From Gammaproteobacteria bacterium RIFCSPHIGHO2_12_FULL_37_14 (GTDB taxonomy: Bacteria > Pseudomonadota > Gammaproteobacteria > DSM-16500), in contig MGXV01000042.1 of NCBI GenBank assembly GCA_001801485.1, positions 1 to 6,057 on the forward strand: a stretch of DNA of 6,057 nucleotides, given 5' to 3'. The notes under the pieces were generated by a model, which had not been told where the DNA came from, searched no databases, and worked only from the letters and a program-made list of their open reading frames with translations. Made by a program: the position numbers and the translations under genes. This document shows, piece after piece, positions 4,673 to 6,057 of this stretch (within the stretch, counting starts at the first letter, position 1; each line of letters starts with the position of its first letter).

Positions 4673-6049
4673 AATTAATTCTTCTTCGTCTTTTTCTCTT
4701 TCTTCGATACCTTTTTGGCATGAAAAGACTGTCAATGGAGCGTCGTCTGGAGAAAATAATTTTTTTCTTTTTAAGGATGACAGGTATGGATAATTAGCGA
4801 AAAATTCTTCTTTATGTTGCGGTAGTAGTATTTTTACAATCCGATCATATTCTATTTTTGGGAGATCACTATCAGAAAGTATTTTGTTAAAAAACTCCTT
4901 CCCAAGTTTATTAATGAATGGCATCCTATCTCTAATTGAAAGATTTTCTAAAATGGTGCGTAAATTTTCTAAATTTTTAATGATGGTTTTAGTTTTAATG
5001 TGATCCATGAGTGTTAAAATAACAGGCAATCTATTCGCTATGATGTGAAGAGCTAAAAAATCATTTAACTGTTTTACGCTATCTATCCAATGTTGAATAA
5101 TGATCAATTTATCTGGAAATAAGCTAATTATCGCTAAGTCTATTGTGATTTTATTAAAATGATTGATTCCGATAACCTTAACAACAAAATCATATCTATT
5201 TTCTTCAGGAAGTAGTGTTAAGATCGATTTCAATGCCTGTGTATTGGATACGAGCAATTGAATATAGTCATTTTTAAAATGTGTAAGAAACGCCAACCTA
5301 TCTACTTCAGGAAAATGAATCAAATTCTTTAGTAAATCGATTGAATCTATGATGATCTCATTGAGCTTTATTTGGGGTAATCTAATAAACGCCAGCCTTC
5401 GGTTTCGCGGAAGGCTTAGTAAATTGTTGGACAATATAAGACTAGGAATAGGAAAAGGAAAACAATCAAAATCATTTTCATATAAGAGACGATTAATATA
5501 GGCGGAGAGAGGTTGGTATACTGCATCACGTTTTTCATCATTGGTTTGTAAATAAGATGAGATCCTATACCATTCCCTAGCCTTTTTTATCTGATGAGGC
5601 AATAAAATCATTTGTAATGGCCGCCTATTATCCATATTTACAGGAGGGGAATAACATTGATATAGATAGCGTAATTGTTCCATGAGTGCTTTCGGATACG
5701 AATCTTGCTTCAGTAGGGCAGCATTCGCTGCATTGATTTGATTGAAATTGTTTTTTACAAATGCGTATATCTCCTGTAAAGTGTTAGCGAATAATGGACT
5801 CCAATCCTGTGGATCATGTAAAATCGCATGCAGAAATATTCGATTAATTTGATAAGGCGTAATATCTCGGTATGGATCTTCACCGCCTAATTGTATAAAA
5901 CCTTGGATGATTTCGTCACTTAATGTTATTTTATCTTGAAATTCTTTCGTTAATAATAAAGTATACAGATGAGAAAGGGTGTCGATGTCGAGATGATACT
6001 GAGACGCCTGAAACCATTGCGCAAAAAAGTTTTCAATGATATCAGCCAT
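4649..6049 (-). CDS. Alpha-helical repeat protein of unknown function, candidate secreted effector
   Basis: This 466-residue protein matches no enzyme family I recognise. It is almost entirely predicted helix, Leu/Ile/Asn/Asp-rich, without signal peptide or membrane segment. From about residue 205 onwards there are degenerate repeats of roughly 30-35 residues in which a helix ends in (L/F)P-x-x-x-R-x-x-F and a new helix starts: LPRNRRLAF (213-221), FPEVDRLAF (246-254), LPEENRYDF (280-288), then weaker LSIRDRMPF (370-378) and LLPQHKEEF (408-416). Such arrays make curved binding scaffolds. The C-terminus, residues 448-457 (IEEREKDEEE), is a glutamate-rich block about ten residues from the end, resembling the E-block of Legionella Dot/Icm substrates; that link is inference. 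ATG 6049 has only eight bases before the window edge, with no visible ribosome binding site and no upstream in-frame stop, so the true start could lie outside. The 3' end may be frameshifted (see 4584-4672). Confidence 0.75.
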   Translation of the reverse strand: MADIIENFFAQWFQASQYHLDIDTLSHLYTLLLTKEFQDKITLSDEIIQGFIQLGGEDPYRDITPYQINRIFLHAILHDPQDWSPLFANTLQEIYAFVKNNFNQINAANAALLKQDSYPKALMEQLRYLYQCYSPPVNMDNRRPLQMILLPHQIKKAREWYRISSYLQTNDEKRDAVYQPLSAYINRLLYENDFDCFPFPIPSLILSNNLLSLPRNRRLAFIRLPQIKLNEIIIDSIDLLKNLIHFPEVDRLAFLTHFKNDYIQLLVSNTQALKSILTLLPEENRYDFVVKVIGINHFNKITIDLAIISLFPDKLIIIQHWIDSVKQLNDFLALHIIANRLPVILTLMDHIKTKTIIKNLENLRTILENLSIRDRMPFINKLGKEFFNKILSDSDLPKIEYDRIVKILLPQHKEEFFANYPYLSSLKRKKLFSPDDAPLTVFSCQKGIEEREKDEEELIRKKKYSK

Positions 6050-6057
6050 GGTATTTT

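Noticed and set aside
4584..4721. The 45-codon minus-strand frame from ATG 4721 as an independent gene
   Set aside because: It has no ribosome binding site before the ATG and lies inside the 3' end of the larger gene. It makes more sense as a frameshifted continuation.

Overview
The window looks like AT-rich accessory DNA from a host-associated gammaproteobacterium, most plausibly in the Legionella/Coxiella/Berkiella/Aquicella part of the tree. The case is indirect. It rests on a eukaryote-like U-box ubiquitin-ligase domain in a bacterial gene, a large alpha-helical repeat protein of no recognised enzyme family with a glutamate-rich tail, and a short PAS-plus-LuxR-HTH regulator of a kind common in that group. 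No marker gene fixes the taxon.

Layout, left to right. (1) At 2-528 (+) is a toxin-antitoxin operon: the 3' part of a BrnT-like toxin, cut by the window edge, translationally coupled through TGATG to a CopG/ribbon-helix-helix antitoxin. (2) At 529-739 is an intergenic leader with a good promoter match (545-574) and a perfect 9-bp hairpin (681-714) just ahead of the next gene. (3) At 740-2707 (+) is the centrepiece, a 655-residue protein. It consists of a long beta-solenoid-like repeat region (about eight 35-36-residue repeats with Asn and Cys ladders), a consensus ubiquitin-interacting motif, and a C-terminal U-box. It reads as a secreted E3 ubiquitin-ligase effector that carries its own ubiquitin reader. 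An intrinsic terminator follows at 2734-2767. (4) At 2907-3632 (+) is a PAS/LuxR-type transcriptional regulator with its own predicted promoter containing a 10-bp palindrome. (5) At 3650-4300 (-), convergent with it by 17 bp, is a GNAT N-acetyltransferase. (6) At 4301-4648 is a mostly non-coding stretch with a 24-bp palindrome and a possible 48-codon small ORF. (7) At 4649-6049 (-) is a 466-residue helical-repeat protein of unknown function. Its 3' end carries an in-phase A AAA AAG slippery heptamer that leads into a coding-like -1-frame tail.

The genes do not form one operon. Each unit appears to have its own signals. The pattern is that of an effector/accessory island: a stability or stress module (toxin-antitoxin), one strong candidate ubiquitin-system effector, a regulator, a modifying acetyltransferase, and a second candidate effector. 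Secretion, host targets and co-regulation are inferences that the DNA alone does not prove.
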